NCBI GenBank assembly: GCA_016584495.1
Contig: WAID01000009.1
Coordinates: 2,976,001-3,040,000 of the forward strand
Length of the DNA stretch: 64,000 nucleotides
DNA from: Celoporthe dispersa
Lineage: Eukaryota; Ascomycota; Sordariomycetes; Diaporthales; Cryphonectriaceae
Direction: 5' to 3'
Position numbers and translations under genes: made by a program. Of this stretch, positions 1 to 11,650 are shown in pieces. The first letter of the stretch is position 1. The number at the start of each line of letters is the position of its first letter. The notes beneath the pieces are model-generated. The model was given only the letters and a program-made list of their open reading frames with translations. It did not search any database and had not been told where the DNA came from.

Positions 1-66
1 TCCTTGAAACAAACACAAACACACACACACACACAGTCACTCGACAACAAACGGCTATCACCTGTG
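1..66 (+). repeat. CA-rich 5' leader of the first gene
   Basis: Positions about 13-34 are a (CA)n tract. The frame of the downstream gene is open through this stretch but holds no ATG before 67, so I read it as 5' untranslated leader. An upstream exon outside the window cannot be excluded. Confidence 0.5.
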
Positions 67-906
67 ATGATGACGACGATGATGACGATGCACGAGGCGA
101 CCCCTACCTCTGCCTCGCGGCTGGCCGTCGGCAACCTCCTCCGCCTCGTCCTGCTCGTCGTCCTGGCCACGCTCACCTCGCCCGCATCGGCAGACTCCTC
201 CGTCGCCATATCAGCCACGCCCCACGCCCAGTACTCGTCCTCCATCGGCGTCCTGGGCTGCAAGATCAACACCAACCGCGTGGCGTACTGGCCCATGGCC
301 GTGGACTGCACCAACATCTGCGTCAAGCTGAGCTACGGGAGCCGCTCCGTCCACCTCCTGCGCGTCGACCAGTCCGGCGGCGCCTACGACGTCAGCTACG
401 ACGCCTGGAACTACCTGCAGACGGGCAAGTCCGCCACCGTCGACCCCATCGCCGGCGGCGGGGTGGCCATGACCTACGAGAACGCCTCCGCCTCGGACTG
501 CAGCAGCCTGATCAAGACCGACGGCCTGCCGCTGAGCGCGCCCAACAGCATGGACTTCCTCTTCAGCTGCCTCGACGACCAGAGCAGCTGGGTCGCGCAG
601 AACTACGCCCTGTACAACATCGACGACGCCATCTGCTCGCTGGGCTATGATGAGAAGTGCACCCTGGACTGGGAGTCCGGCGCCAACCAGCCCACGTGCC
701 CGCACACGCTGGGCCTGCAGACCGAGCTGACGTCGGACCCGGTGTACGACATTGAGTACCCTACGGGCCAGAAGGTGTTGGCCTCGACCGGCGAGGCCGT
801 GAGCAGTGGGACCGGGGCCGCTGGGACCTCGGCGGCCTCCAGGACACGGTGGCTCCTCGGGCTGGTTGTTCCCGCGGCGCTGCTCGTGACAGCTTCCTGG
901 ATCTAA
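67..906 (+). CDS. Secreted GPI-anchored cell-surface protein (double-psi beta-barrel-like core)
   Basis: Single exon, 279 aa. ATG codons occur in frame at 67, 70, 79, 82 and 88; I take the first, though the one at 88 gives a cleaner signal peptide. A hydrophobic signal segment (LRLVLLVVLATL) ends in SPASA, with cleavage near residue 42. The mature domain opens with GVLGCKINTNRVAYWP and carries Cys at regular spacing, with the stretch CTNICVKLSYGSRSVHLLRV followed by GGAYDVSYDAWNYL. This resembles the Cys-strand-Asp layout of RlpA/DPBB folds and a family of fungal wall proteins of unknown role. The C-terminus is Ser/Gly/Ala-rich, then a hydrophobic tail (WLLGLVVPAALLVTASW) with no cytoplasmic end, which is a GPI-attachment signal. 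It would sit at the plasma membrane or wall. The fold assignment is inference; secretion and the GPI signal are read directly. Confidence 0.8.
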   Translation: MMTTMMTMHEATPTSASRLAVGNLLRLVLLVVLATLTSPASADSSVAISATPHAQYSSSIGVLGCKINTNRVAYWPMAVDCTNICVKLSYGSRSVHLLRVDQSGGAYDVSYDAWNYLQTGKSATVDPIAGGGVAMTYENASASDCSSLIKTDGLPLSAPNSMDFLFSCLDDQSSWVAQNYALYNIDDAICSLGYDEKCTLDWESGANQPTCPHTLGLQTELTSDPVYDIEYPTGQKVLASTGEAVSSGTGAAGTSAASRTRWLLGLVVPAALLVTASWI

Positions 907-1261
907 TAGTCACCACAGGTGTTGATCATCTGGATATGTTCGTCCAAAAAAAAAAAAAAAGAAAATACCCAATCTAAATACCCGTTCTTTATATTACCCT
1001 AGCTCTTTTTATTCCCTTCTTCTTTTTCTCGCCCTATCGGTCAGCAAGTCTGAGTGGCTTTGATGTGTCCACCACCTGAGGGCAGACTTTATGTAACGAG
1101 GACCACCGTCCCTATGACGGTAATGAATAATATGATAATGACTACACGATTAGCTTCAGGACTCATCAAGATATTGATGTTGATAATGTCAAAGTCGGAC
1201 CCATCTCTTGTGCACAGGCACCAGCAGCTTATAGTGAGAATGCCAGTGCAGCGTATTAGAC

Positions 1262-1265
<4 letters not shown>

Positions 1266-1335
<70 letters not shown>
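1266..1335. repeat. (AG)35 microsatellite
   Basis: Uninterrupted AG dinucleotide tract of 70 bp in non-coding DNA. Spurious Arg-Glu and Leu-Ser frames across it should not be read as proteins. Confidence 0.97.
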
Positions 1336-1338
<3 letters not shown>

Positions 1339-2673
1339 TTGGGAGTATCACGCATCTTTTCTGATATATTGTTTGTTCCAACATGGCGTGGTAATATAAT
1401 TCCCATAAGTGGTTAGGCCCGAGGTGGAATGGAGTTGCCATTGCCTGTGGGTAAGGGAGTTCCTGGATTTTTTTAATTTCTTTTTAATTACTATTTTAAC
1501 ACAGAACATGCTCCTCTGCACAACACAATACAGTACATTTACTAGACCAACAAACTTCTACCATCTCCTGTGAGCGGTATGGGCTTCTAAAATCGCACCG
1601 TCTCTTCGAGTTGGCTTTCACGGTCCTTGAAATCACGTGTCATCCTCCATATCAATTGACTAGGGCCTGGGCTCGATTAACTAATTAGGTATACCTTTAC
1701 TCCAGGTGTTGTGGCCGTCCCCATCTATCCTCGACTTCGGGAATGCGACGATATATAACCTCGCATCGGGTCCGAATGCTGGACAAGGCTCCATATACTT
1801 GGACAAGCCCATACGGTATCTTGGGTATTTAGACGATTTCACTACTTTTGTCATGTGGACATGCTTCTACCCTGCGCTGTCCTCGCGATTATGTCGAGAC
1901 TGCCTGCCCTGAACTACGCCACACAGCGTACAAGATGTGATAGGATGTCTGTCCCCGGGCGAATGGTTTGTGTCTAACTGTTCTGGACTGGAAGGATCCC
2001 GGGCTTGATAGACCTCGCTTATCATCATTTGATTTGTTTTTTCCCCTTCTTCTTTCTAACCCACGGGCAATACCAATCATTGCATCTAAAAGAAATGATT
2101 TTCATCAATGCCTGAGTCTCGATCTCGTCGCGTTTTATTTCCTGATTGTTTCCTGATAGTATTCGGCCCGTCCTCAGCCAGCTGGCCTGGACGCCCGGTT
2201 CTATTGTTAGAAGTACATGTACCAAAGCATGTGTGCGTGCGTGTGTGCCTGTACTTGATCAAGCCATCTTAACGTAAGATCAGACAGTCACATTGCCGAC
2301 ATCCGGTTGCCTTGAGCCCTACGCTGCACTGGAACAGGGTACGGGTGGCTAAGGAGGTGTTTGTGCATACAACCTACCCATGCAGGACCCTTAGCACGTC
2401 ATCTGACTATCAAATAAGCAACTTCTGGACTCTGGAGGGTATAATCGACTCTCAGAGTCTCGTCCGAATGATCTTCTTCCTACGTCAATAGTTAGTAAGT
2501 TCCATCCTGCGCAGTTGGTCCAGCCGAGGTTATCGCTACCCATGTCCCTCCAGCTTGTGTATTCAAGACAAGACAAGCCTCGCTCGGCATTTCTCCAAAT
2601 TCTTACACCGTCTTCTTCCTGGCCCCCTCTTTCCTGGCCCCCTCCCTCCTCCCTCTTGGATCCTTTATCCGCG

Positions 2674-2676
2674 ACA

Positions 2677-2710
<34 letters not shown>
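2674..2710. repeat. Compound (AC)n(AG)n microsatellite
   Basis: About ten AC units run directly into about eight AG units, in intergenic DNA. Confidence 0.95.
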
Positions 2711-3283
2711 AACCTCCCCCGCATTTCAAAACTGCTGGGGTCCTGGATCATGGGTGCCTGTACGGATGAGCTGATAGGCCTGTTGCTCACGACCAGGGAC
2801 TTAGCACGCAATCCGCACTACACCGTGTGCAGACCACTTCGCGAATCCTTCCAATGAAACAGCAGAGGCTGGGAGAAGACCACTGCAGCAATGGCAGGCT
2901 GCCCGCCCGCCATATGCCCGTGTAACATCCAACAAGAGAGATCTCGTGGTCTTAGTCACTGCATACGCGTCGTTACCAGGGTGGGTTGGTTGGCTGGCTG
3001 GCTGGCTGCCCCGGTGGTTGGTTGGCCAGGATGGTGTGTGTCCTTTTTCTCTGCAGAAGAAGAGGCGCTTTAAATAAAAAGGGTGCCCAGACTTTTGTTT
3101 CCGCCGGCGCGGGTGCGATCAAGCTTGCGCGATGCAACTTGGCCCATACCTGAACCTTTTCCTCCCCTTTTTATTTTATTTTATTTTTATTCTTAAATAA
3201 GAAATAAACCTGCTTTAACCCTCTTTTTAGATGCTTAGTACGAAGGCTTGGGACTCGCCAAGGCCACACCAATCTGAGAACCC

Positions 3284-5050
3284 ATGGCTTTTCTCAAGAT
3301 ACCCGAGCTCAACACGCGCCTAGGCACGTATCGTGCGTACCACCTGGCGGCCATCATCTTGTAAGTCCTCTCGAGTGCGACGAGGAGGTTGAAGAAGTGG
3401 AAGCGTCTGCAGGGCCTTGCCTGCGTGCAGGCGCAAGACACTGGCTATAAATATATTCTTTTTAACAAAAGAAACAAAAAAGCAAAATATGACCTGATTA
3501 TTAATGAGGAAAATTTACCATCTCTACATAGCATCTCCTCCTTCCTGGCTGGCTACGATTCTGGTATCGCGGGTGGGATCTTGACCTTTAAACCCTTCAT
3601 CAAGGACTTCCACACGGGCGGCGCGTCCGAGGTGAGCTCCCTTACCGTCGGCCTCGAGCAGCTCGGGTCCTTCCTCGCCGCCTTTGCCACATACCCCATC
3701 ACCAACGCCATCGGCCGGAAATGGACCATCATCGGAGCCACCAGCATCTTCTGCGTCGGCGTCATCATCCAGGTGTCTCCCACGAGGTCCCTGGCCGGCT
3801 GGTACGTCGGCAGGATCATCGCCGGGATCGGTATGGGCGGCCAGAGCGTGGTGGTCCCCATGTACTCTGCCGAGATGACGCCCAAGGAGATCAGGGGGCG
3901 CTGCGGGTCCTTCTACCAGTGGATGTACACGTGGGGCGTGCTGCTGGCCTACTGGCTTGACTACGGCGTGGCCAAGAACCCCGACATCGCCAGCAGGTCC
4001 GCGGAGTGGCAGATCCCCGTGGGCCTCGAGCTGGTGGCCGCGGGGATCATGCTCCTGGGCTGCCTGACGCTGCCCGAGTCCACGCGGTGGCTGCTGTCGA
4101 GGGGCCGCAGCGACGAGGCGTGGAGGTCACTCACCTGGATCCGCGGCTCCGAGGACGACAAGACGCAGGACGAGTTCAACGAGACCCAGCTGGGCCTGCA
4201 GGCCGAGGAGGCCGCCAGGGACTCCTTCTCGTACAGGGAGCTGCTCGAGCCCGCGAACCGCCTGCGCTTCTTCATCGGCCCGCTGCTCTTCGTGTTCCAG
4301 AACGCCACGGGCAGCAGCGCGCTGGCCGTGTTTGCCCCGCAGTACTTTAAGCTGCTCGTCGGGAGCAGCGGGACCCGCGACCTCCTGCTCACGGGCCTGT
4401 TCGGCGCGGTCAAGGTCATCTCCTGTACCTTTTTCATCTGGTTCCTGTCGGAGAGGTTCGGCCGGAGGACCCTGCTGACCGGCGGGTCGGCGCTGATGGC
4501 CGTCTGCATGCTGGTCACTGCGCTCATCGTGGACGAGATCCCCACGCAGTCCAGCTCGAGCGTCACCAGCGCCGGCAAGGCGACTGTGGCCATGATCTAT
4601 CTGGACATCATGGTACGTCCCCCTGGCCGTCAACCTGGCTGAACAGGCTGTCTGACACGAAAACAGATCTACAACTGCTCGTGGGGACCCGTCCCGTGGG
4701 CCTACGCCCCCGAGATCTTCCCGACCCGCATCCGCGCCATCGGTCTCGCGACGGCCATGCTCGCCCACTGGGCCACCTCGGTCTGCTTCTCCATCGCCAG
4801 CCCTTATATGATCGCCAACGTCGGGGCCAACACCTTCCTGATCTTCATGGGCTTCGACATCCTCGCGACCGTGTTTTGTTTCTTCTTTGTGCGCGAGACC
4901 AAGGGGAAGAATCTCGAGCACGCCGCGGGCACGGAGTGGCAGGTGGCGGAGAAGTCGGCCTCGGACACGGAGAACGGGAAGACGGTGGAGCTGATTGAGG
5001 CTCATGATGCGTTCAGCCCAGCCTTTCGGCGGGGGAAGCACCATGCCTGA
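3284..5050 (+). CDS. MFS sugar/quinate-type transporter (SP family)
   Basis: Three exons: 3284-3360, 3532-4612 and 4667-5050, coding for 513 aa. The 171-bp intron 1 has GTAAGT and ends CATAG; the 54-bp intron 2 has GTACGT, branch-like GCTGAAC and ends ACAG. Both keep phase. Exon 1 starts MAFLKIPELNTRLGTYRAYH and joins into FISSFLAGYDSGIAGG, the normal TM1 of fungal sugar transporters. SP-family signatures are present: GRKW after TM2, PESTRWLLSRGR (PESPRWL type) after TM6, ERFGRR after TM8, WAYAPEIFPTRIR, and RETKGKNLE (PETKG type) after TM12. Length and twelve expected TM helices match proton-coupled sugar permeases of the plasma membrane. Substrate cannot be read from sequence; quinate, a hexose or a pectin-derived sugar acid are all possible. 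The gene is intact. Confidence 0.92.
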
Positions 5051-7920
5051 GAGGTTGGTCGACATTTGTTGGTGTGCCTGGGATGTTTAGGGTTTTCTTC
5101 TTCTTTGGGAGTGATTTTTGTTTCGTGGGAAGCGGGCGAGAGATCTTACAACCTGACAGTGTTAACGATGGACTATTACTCAAGTATCAAGACACTTATG
5201 TTTAAATCATAACCGTTCACAAGACCGGCCGATCCAAGGAACTCTCTTCCCGTTGCTATTGCCATGATATGCCACTTTCTGTGTGACAATTTTTGACCAA
5301 GAATTACCCAAGGAGAACAGTAGGTAGGTAATTAGCGCGAATTCAGTCAAGAACTGAAGCATATAGTCGAAGCGCTGTTCGAAGAAAGAATAGTAATAGT
5401 AAGAGTGATAATAATCATAATAATAATAACAATAGTCGTAATACAAAAAAAAGAACCCACTAAAAAACCTATAGGCATGCGATAAGAGTATTACGCACGC
5501 TGCCTGCGACAAAGTGCTTCTCTAGGTCTGATCCCCCGGACTGTCGTCGTCAACTGTGCAACCAATAGAGATAACAAACAAACAAAACAAAAAAAAAGGC
5601 GTCGTAATCCATTCCAGCTGAATGGCTGTGTGTGTTGACGAGGCAGCATCCAGGGGGGCGGGGGGCAGGACAGGCTTGATATAATTCACTGCCTTGGCAA
5701 AGAAAGTCATGATGGGAGTGGGCCTCGTATCATCTCTCCCACATGCCGCACGGATACTGGAAAAGAAACAGAGGGAAAGAGAGGAAGAAGATGGAAAGAA
5801 AGAGAGGAAGAAGAACGAAAGAAAAAAAAGCCTTGTACAACATCTAAGCAACTCTCGGGCCTGAAACCCAAGATTACTTGATTTGGCTAGGGGGGAGCCA
5901 ATAAAAAAAATTTAAAAAAAAAGTCTCAGGATGGGGCGGCGGCGGGACACAGCCATCTTCACTTTTCTCTCCCCCCTCTGTGTGTCATGACTCTCCTTGG
6001 CAGCTCTGACCAGAGCATTCCTGAAAGCACATTGGGATCATGGGATTCACTATGGAACAGTACATGGTATGCAGTGCAACTGTAGTTCTGCCGTGTAGAC
6101 CCGCCCTGCAGACGCTGTTGAGAAGCCGGGCTATAATTCCATGTCCATCCCACGGCCATGGTGCCAAGACTTGTGTGTTCCATAGCAGTACGCGTCGCCT
6201 CACCACACAGAGCTGTGTGTAGGTCGAGACCTGACCCACCAAGCAACGTGTATACCCCCCTCTTCTCTTCCGTCTCCCCCTTCCAGCATCCCAGCTTATC
6301 AAGGAAAATGGTTGTTATTCAAATGTACAGGCTCCCTTGGACGATATAGCCCATTTAAGGCTTGGAACACGTGGATTTTGTAGACAAGAAATACATTAGT
6401 TGCGAGATAAGCTGAGAGGACTTGGGATATCCCAAGGAGCCATCTGTCGAGAGGTGCGTCTCTCGTCATCTCAAACTAGGAAGAAGAAAAAAAATCACAC
6501 ATTGGCCGGGGTTCGATGTTCTGCAGCAGATAGCAGGGATTCTAGTCTCGACCTATGATGAGCATGGTATACGTAAGAAGCATGCATAAATGTAGGGCCC
6601 TCTGGGGGGGCATAGAGCTAGGTCCTTGGATCGAAGCGCCTGGAGGGAGGGGCTGGAGCAGTGGTGACCCATGTACGTGGCGCCTCCCTGCCGGCATGAC
6701 CGCCTCTCCTTAGTGCTCGGCAAGGCTAAAGCTTGTTTGTGTGCCTTACTCCTAGGAATGACGGGGCAGGAATTCATAACAGACTCTGGGGGAGGGTATC
6801 TGCTGGGTAATGAGAAGGAGGAGGGGTGGGGGTGGGGGTTCTTCCTCTCAGCATTGAACATGAGACGGAGCATATACTACTTTTGCTATTGAAAACAAGA
6901 GAGATATGTAGCATTCGGGTTTCGAAAACATCAAGCTTATTTGGTGAACAGTCTAGTCGTGTACATGAATATCATGCATACATGCTTTAAGTACTCTGTA
7001 ATCACGTGTATACTCTTGGCCATATGTACATAGCAATTAATGAACAAGAGAGAAGAAATGAAGAAGGCCAAGAATGTCCCTACAAGAATCTTCCGCCAGT
7101 CTGTGCTTTTTTTTTTCTTTTTCTTTTTTTCTTTTTTCTTTCCCTTTCCTTTCTTCTTTTCTTCTTTTCTCTCGTAACAGTACATTCCAAAATGACCCAA
7201 GACAATGTCGATCAGTAAACACCGGGGGGGAAAACAGATGAATTCCTCCTAGGGCATCAAATTTAAACCTGACGCGTTCATGCTGACGAGTATTCCTGCA
7301 GTGCTGCGGCGGGGAGCGGGTTCGAGCCTACAGCCTCGGGGAGTATTCTCCCACATCCCGTGGCCCCTTTTGCAATTAAGCTTGTGCGGACGGCCTACCC
7401 TATTGTGACGTCCTGACGGGGACTGACCAATCAGGTGTCGCGCAAAACCAAGCCTCAGCCTCTGGGGCCATCCCTTGCCCCCCTTCGAGATACCACATAG
7501 GGAGCTTGCGTGGTCAGTGGGTCCAACGGGGACAGCCACGGGAGAAAAGGACCCACGGGGCACTGCTGTGATGTGATGAACCGTTTTTTTGCCTTTTTTG
7601 TGTGGTGGAGGTGTAAACGAAACAACTCTATTCTTGTCCTTGTTGTCTCTGCAGGGAGAAAATGGGGAGAGAGGTATGGATCGTGTGTATGTATATAAAG
7701 CCATGATGGCACTACACATGGAATAGTTCAGAAATTAGTCCTCACCAACAGCCTCAGCTACAGTTCGTTTGTCTTTGAAGCAAAGTAGACTTCCTCTCGT
7801 CACTCTTTCTTTTACATTCACCTGTGTAAATCACATCCCGTCGCTTTCGAAAGACCTCTCTTTTAGATTACATCTTCACCTTGTCTTTTCTCACTCCCCT
7901 TCAGCATCATCATTTACACA
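5051..7920. other. Intergenic spacer with dioxygenase promoter
   Basis: 2.9 kb with no supported gene. It holds AT-rich trinucleotide-like stretches (about 5395-5445), A-runs near 5590 and 5905-5920, and a T/C-rich tract at about 7108-7170. The last ~250 bp are the promoter and leader of the dioxygenase gene. Open frames are low in complexity or antisense. Confidence 0.55.
7692..7700 (+). promoter_or_regulatory. TATA box of the dioxygenase gene
   Basis: TATATAAAG lies 220 bp before the ATG at 7921. A C/T-rich leader follows (about 7790-7915), the usual arrangement of a strongly transcribed fungal gene. Confidence 0.6.
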
Positions 7921-9227
7921 ATGGTTGCCTTCTCTAAAGTCGTCTCGGGCGCCGCCCTTGTTGCCGGTGCCGTCGCCCACCCAGGCGAGCACCACGACAA
8001 CGACCACATCCGCCGCGAGATCGAGGTCCGTGATATCCACGCCGCCCTCGGGGCCCGCGCCCTGGCCCAGTGCTCCAACACGGCCACGGCCCGCCGCCTC
8101 AAGCAGCGCTCGGTCCAGCGCCGCGCCGACAAGGTCAAGGCCATCCGCGAGGCCCGCGGCATCAAGGCCAACCCCAAGAAGTTCCGCCGCGACCTGGCCG
8201 CCCTCGAGGAGTGGGAGACGGTCAACCACAACATGACGGGCGAGTACGACTACAACATGTTCACCGCGCTCGAGAGCGTCTTTGACGCCAACACCTCCTG
8301 CATCCTGTCCCCGGAGGTCACCGCTGGTCCTTACTACGTCGTGGGCGAGTACTTCCGCTCCAACGTCAAGGAGGCTGAGTACTCGGACGGTGTGGACATG
8401 TTCCTCGAGGTGCAGTATGTCGACATCAGCACCTGTGCTCCTGTCCCGGATGTCGCTGTTGACATCTGGAATGCCAACGCCACTGGTGTTGTAAGTGTGA
8501 CCAGCCACCCTTTTTTTCTTATTTTTATATGTTTCTATATCTTGCCTTTTTTAATATTGGTATCTTTCTTCTTCTTTTCCCTTCCAATTCTTGCTAACAA
8601 TGACATCTTTCTCCTCCAAAACAGTACTCCGGTATCTACACCTCTGGCAACTACGCCGCTGACGGTCTCAACTCGACCTACCTCCGTGGTATCCAGCTGA
8701 CCGACCACGAGGGTGTCGTCGAGTACGAGACCATCTTCCCCGGCCACTACGACGGCCGCGCCACCCACACCCACCTGCTGGCCCACACCAACGTGACCCT
8801 GCTGCCCAACGGCACCATCTCCCTCTTCAACAAGCCCGTCTCCCACATCGGCCAGCTCTTCTACCCCGAGTCCCTCCGCTCCGCCGTCGAGGCCACCTCC
8901 CCCTACAACACAAACACCGTCGACGTCACCTCCAACGACGACGACATGTGGTCCATCGTCCAGGCCGACGCCAGCTACGACCCGTTCCCCCAGTTCATCT
9001 ACCTGGGAGACGACATCACCGACGGCCTGTTCGCCTGGATCCAGATCGGCATCAACGCCACCGCTGACTACCAGGACAACAGCTACTACGCCGTCGCTGG
9101 CTACCTCGCTGCCGACGGTGGCCATGCTGAGGAGAACGACCTGACTGGCGGCGGTAGTGACAGCGGCAACGGAACTGCTCCTACTGGCGCCACTCCTTCT
9201 GGCACTGCTGTCCCCACCTCGGCTTAA
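7921..9227 (+). CDS. Secreted intradiol ring-cleavage dioxygenase-like protein
   Basis: Two exons, 7921-8490 and 8625-9227; 390 aa. The 134-bp intron has donor GTAAGT, branch TGCTAAC at 8592 and acceptor AACAG, in phase 0. The signal peptide is MVAFSKVVSGAALVAGAVA, followed by a charged His-rich and Arg/Lys-rich propeptide-like region to about residue 100. The core follows the intradiol dioxygenase layout: GPYY (first Tyr ligand region), DVAVDIWNANATGV, then across the intron YSGIYTSG (second Tyr) and FPGHYDGRATHTHL, which carries the two His iron ligands. A flexible Gly/Ser/Thr tail ends the protein. Cytosolic family members split catechol or hydroxyquinol between the hydroxyls using Fe(III); these secreted fungal relatives probably act on phenolics outside the cell. 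The substrate is inferred, not shown. Confidence 0.9.
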
Positions 9228-10332
9228 AGAAGCAGAAGTGGCGGTCTGACTGGTGTTTTTTTTCTTCTCTCTCTTTGAAGGACGAAGTGTGCAGCAGCGT
9301 TTTCTCGATTGTATATTTTTCTTATCCTTGCATCAACGATAGATAGCAAAGAGGTGTGTTTTCTAGAGCTCTAGGGGATTAGACTAGAAGAAGATGGACT
9401 TCGGGATCGACTATACCCATCCATTCTTAGATTTAGAGCGCATACAATTTAGAAACCACAGGCTTGGCAACTGGCCTTGTATATTCACTGATGTTTGAGT
9501 TCACTTGATTTGGAAAACATTTATAAAATGCAAGTTTTGTGATTGTGCAACTAGATTCAATAATAAAAAAAAAATGAGAGGGGGGGGGGGAGTAAAACAG
9601 AAAAAAAAGAAAGAAAAAACAACTCAACTGGAAAAGGATTGTCAGTAATCAAAGGCCATGGTCAGGCCGAAACTCTATTCTGCTGTAACCACCAACTTAC
9701 AATAAGAGTGTTATCTTTGCTTCTGAGATCAAAAGAAAATTTTGATCATGATGTTGTCAGTAGAGCCAGTTCAAAGACTATTCTGGAGAGGGGAGAGGCT
9801 GCCCGGCGGTAAACAGAAGGGACATCTCCTACTCGGCCAGATGTACGAAAGCCAGGTAATTTTCCAGGTTGTGATTGAATTTATTACTATTCAGGTGCAT
9901 TGGTTTCTGTGCACACTGTATCACAACTGAGTACTGCTATTCATCAGCTCTCACAGTCCAAAACTTGGTGACTGGGCTTGGATCCAATGCTCACTCATTG
10001 TGTAATTCTCACTGACTGTAAATACACAACCTGTCCTGTTATTCGCTTTGATGGCATGTACAATGGAGACACGAGTGATTTGTTGTATTACGCCAGCCCA
10101 AGTATGTCTGCAATGACCTTTGGAGTATGCTGAATGGCCTTGTACTACTTTTCAACTATAAAAGTGCCTCGATTTCTGCTGCAGTTTGAGCTGTGGTCTC
10201 CCTGCATGAGAGCATGAACCAGGAAAACGGCACCGGCTACCACAACACGTTGGAACCCAGAACACTCACACGCAGTCTTTTTGTCCTCCAACTACAACAA
10301 AGGCCAACGTTAACGAGAACAAAACGCACACG
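9228..10332. other. Intergenic spacer
   Basis: No gene seen. It contains 3' flank of the dioxygenase gene, a G-run at about 9580-9590 beside an A-rich tract, then the promoter of the Pro/Tyr-rich gene. Confidence 0.55.
10157..10164 (+). promoter_or_regulatory. TATA box before the Pro/Tyr-rich gene
   Basis: TATAAAAG 169 bp before the ATG at 10333, in otherwise ordinary AT-rich spacer. Confidence 0.5.
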
Positions 10333-11155
10333 ATGCCTCGTCACGGGTCCTCCGATCGCCGGGACTATTACCGGCGGCCTACTGTCGATGATGACCTGAA
10401 CGTGTCCACCGAATACCGAGAGAGGCCAGACTATGGCCCACGTACGACAGAGGCGCTGAGGTATGCTACCCGCGAGCATAGCCGGGATGAACGAGGCTAT
10501 ACTGGGTACCGTACAACAAGCTCGGGAGGTCCTCGTCCGCAGGGAGGCATGTATTACCCACCACATTCATCCTATCCTCCCCCCCTCACAGATGGGGTAC
10601 TCTCCACCCCAGATGGGGTACTCTTCATCGCCAATGGGATACCCTCCGTCACCGATGGCATATCCCCCGTCACCAATGGGATACCCTCCTCCCCCTCCTC
10701 CACCGCGAACGGTATATCCTCCGCCGCCGATGGGATATCCTTCACCACAGATGGGTTACCGTCATCCTCCTCCGCCTCCTCCTCCACAATACCCACCACA
10801 GACACCACGGCGGCGCTCGTCACACCATAGTCATAGTCGTCACCGTGACGAGACACCATCCACAAGCGCCAGGCGCGGGCCATCACTACGAACCCGGCAG
10901 TCGTCCTCGTGCCATCCTCGGGACCCAGATCTGGACGAGCGGGTGATGCAGTGGCTGAGCACACCGTCTGGCTCGTCAGCAGGAAGCAGTGACAGCGGTA
11001 GTGGAAGCGATCATGAAGAAGAGGAGGAGGGCTACCAGAGCGACCAGAGTGGTGGACCGCGTCGCCTGCTGATGGGGCCACCACCACCTGCGCCTCCGTC
11101 ACAGAGTGAGTCGGGCAATCCTCGACCAAGCAAGAAGAGGAAGAGCAGGAGGTAA
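10333..11155 (+). CDS. Pro/Tyr-rich repeat protein, reading frame interrupted
   Basis: The protein starts MPRHGSSDRRDYYRRP, is Arg/Tyr-rich, and passes into a run of degenerate heptads of the type PPSPMGY or SPPQMGY (about ten copies, 10592-10780), then an Arg/Ser-rich part, an acidic patch (HEEEEEGYQSD) and a basic end (SKKRKSRR) that could be a nuclear localisation signal. The N-terminal half lies in one frame and the MGY repeats and C-terminus in the next. One surplus C in the C7 run at 10579-10585 explains this: removing it gives YPPPSQMGYSPPQMGY without a break (273 aa). A competing model is an intron at 10461-10542 (GTATGC to CCGCAG, 82 bp, phase-compatible, 246 aa). That segment has no CTAAC/CTGAC branch point, unlike nearly all other introns here, and reads as coding. 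Function unknown; probably disordered. Confidence 0.6.
10592..10790 (+). repeat. Coding heptad repeat (PPxxMGY type)
   Basis: Degenerate 21-bp units built around CC-atg-ggg-tac encode Met-Gly-Tyr followed by Ser/Pro. Some copies are expanded by proline runs. They are in frame with the C-terminal part of the surrounding protein. Confidence 0.75.
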
Positions 11156-11650
11156 AGGTGTGGTGGAGGTGCCAGAGAAGAACAGTAGTGCGGCAGGCTT
11201 GCTATGTGAGAGAGCAGCTCTGTAATAGCTTTACTCTACTTTGCTTTTTACTGTTGAGAAGACCCACGGGCCTGGATGCCCTACCGTCTTTCCTTCTTCC
11301 TTATTTCTTGTTCTTCCTCTTCTTTTTTCCTCCTCCTCCCCTCGCTACTAGATGTTTCTGTCTTGGACGCTTGCAAAATAGCAGACATGTACCCATGGAT
11401 AAACAGTATTTCTTTTTAAAAAAGCACAGACAATTTTATTGCCTTGATAGATTTACCAGCAGACTTTCAATGTTATGATATCTCCTTCTCGAAACAGTGT
11501 CCCAAGTGTGAAATCATCAAATACAGCATGGCCTATACACCAAAAAATGCTACGACGGGTGTGTTTGAACTGTCGCTGCCAATGCAGACACTCATATTAT
11601 ATTACCTCTTCCTCTCGAGGTTCAATGCAGTCGTGATTCTAGATGGACAA
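11156..11650. other. Tail-to-tail spacer
   Basis: Short AT-rich 3' region shared by the plus-strand Pro/Tyr-rich gene and the minus-strand glycosyltransferase-like gene; C/T-rich around 11290-11340. No further gene seen. Confidence 0.5.

Larger units (their letters stand above)
907..3283. other. Intergenic spacer, no supported gene
   Basis: AT-rich spacer between the GPI-protein gene and the sugar transporter. It contains an A-run near 946-960, a 70-bp (AG)35 microsatellite, a compound CA/GA microsatellite and a T/TA-rich stretch at about 3160-3230 just before the transporter. Open frames here are short, low in complexity and on both strands at once. CTTTAAATAAAAAGG at about 3068-3082 could be the core promoter of the transporter. 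Confidence 0.6.

Noticed and set aside
4127..5065. 312-codon minus-strand frame over the sugar transporter
   Set aside because: Shadow of GC-rich transporter exons; the plus strand has all MFS signatures and consensus introns.
10461..10542. 82-bp intron in the Pro/Tyr-rich gene
   Set aside because: Splice ends and phase fit, but there is no branch point and the segment reads like the surrounding protein; kept only as the alternative to a C-run indel.
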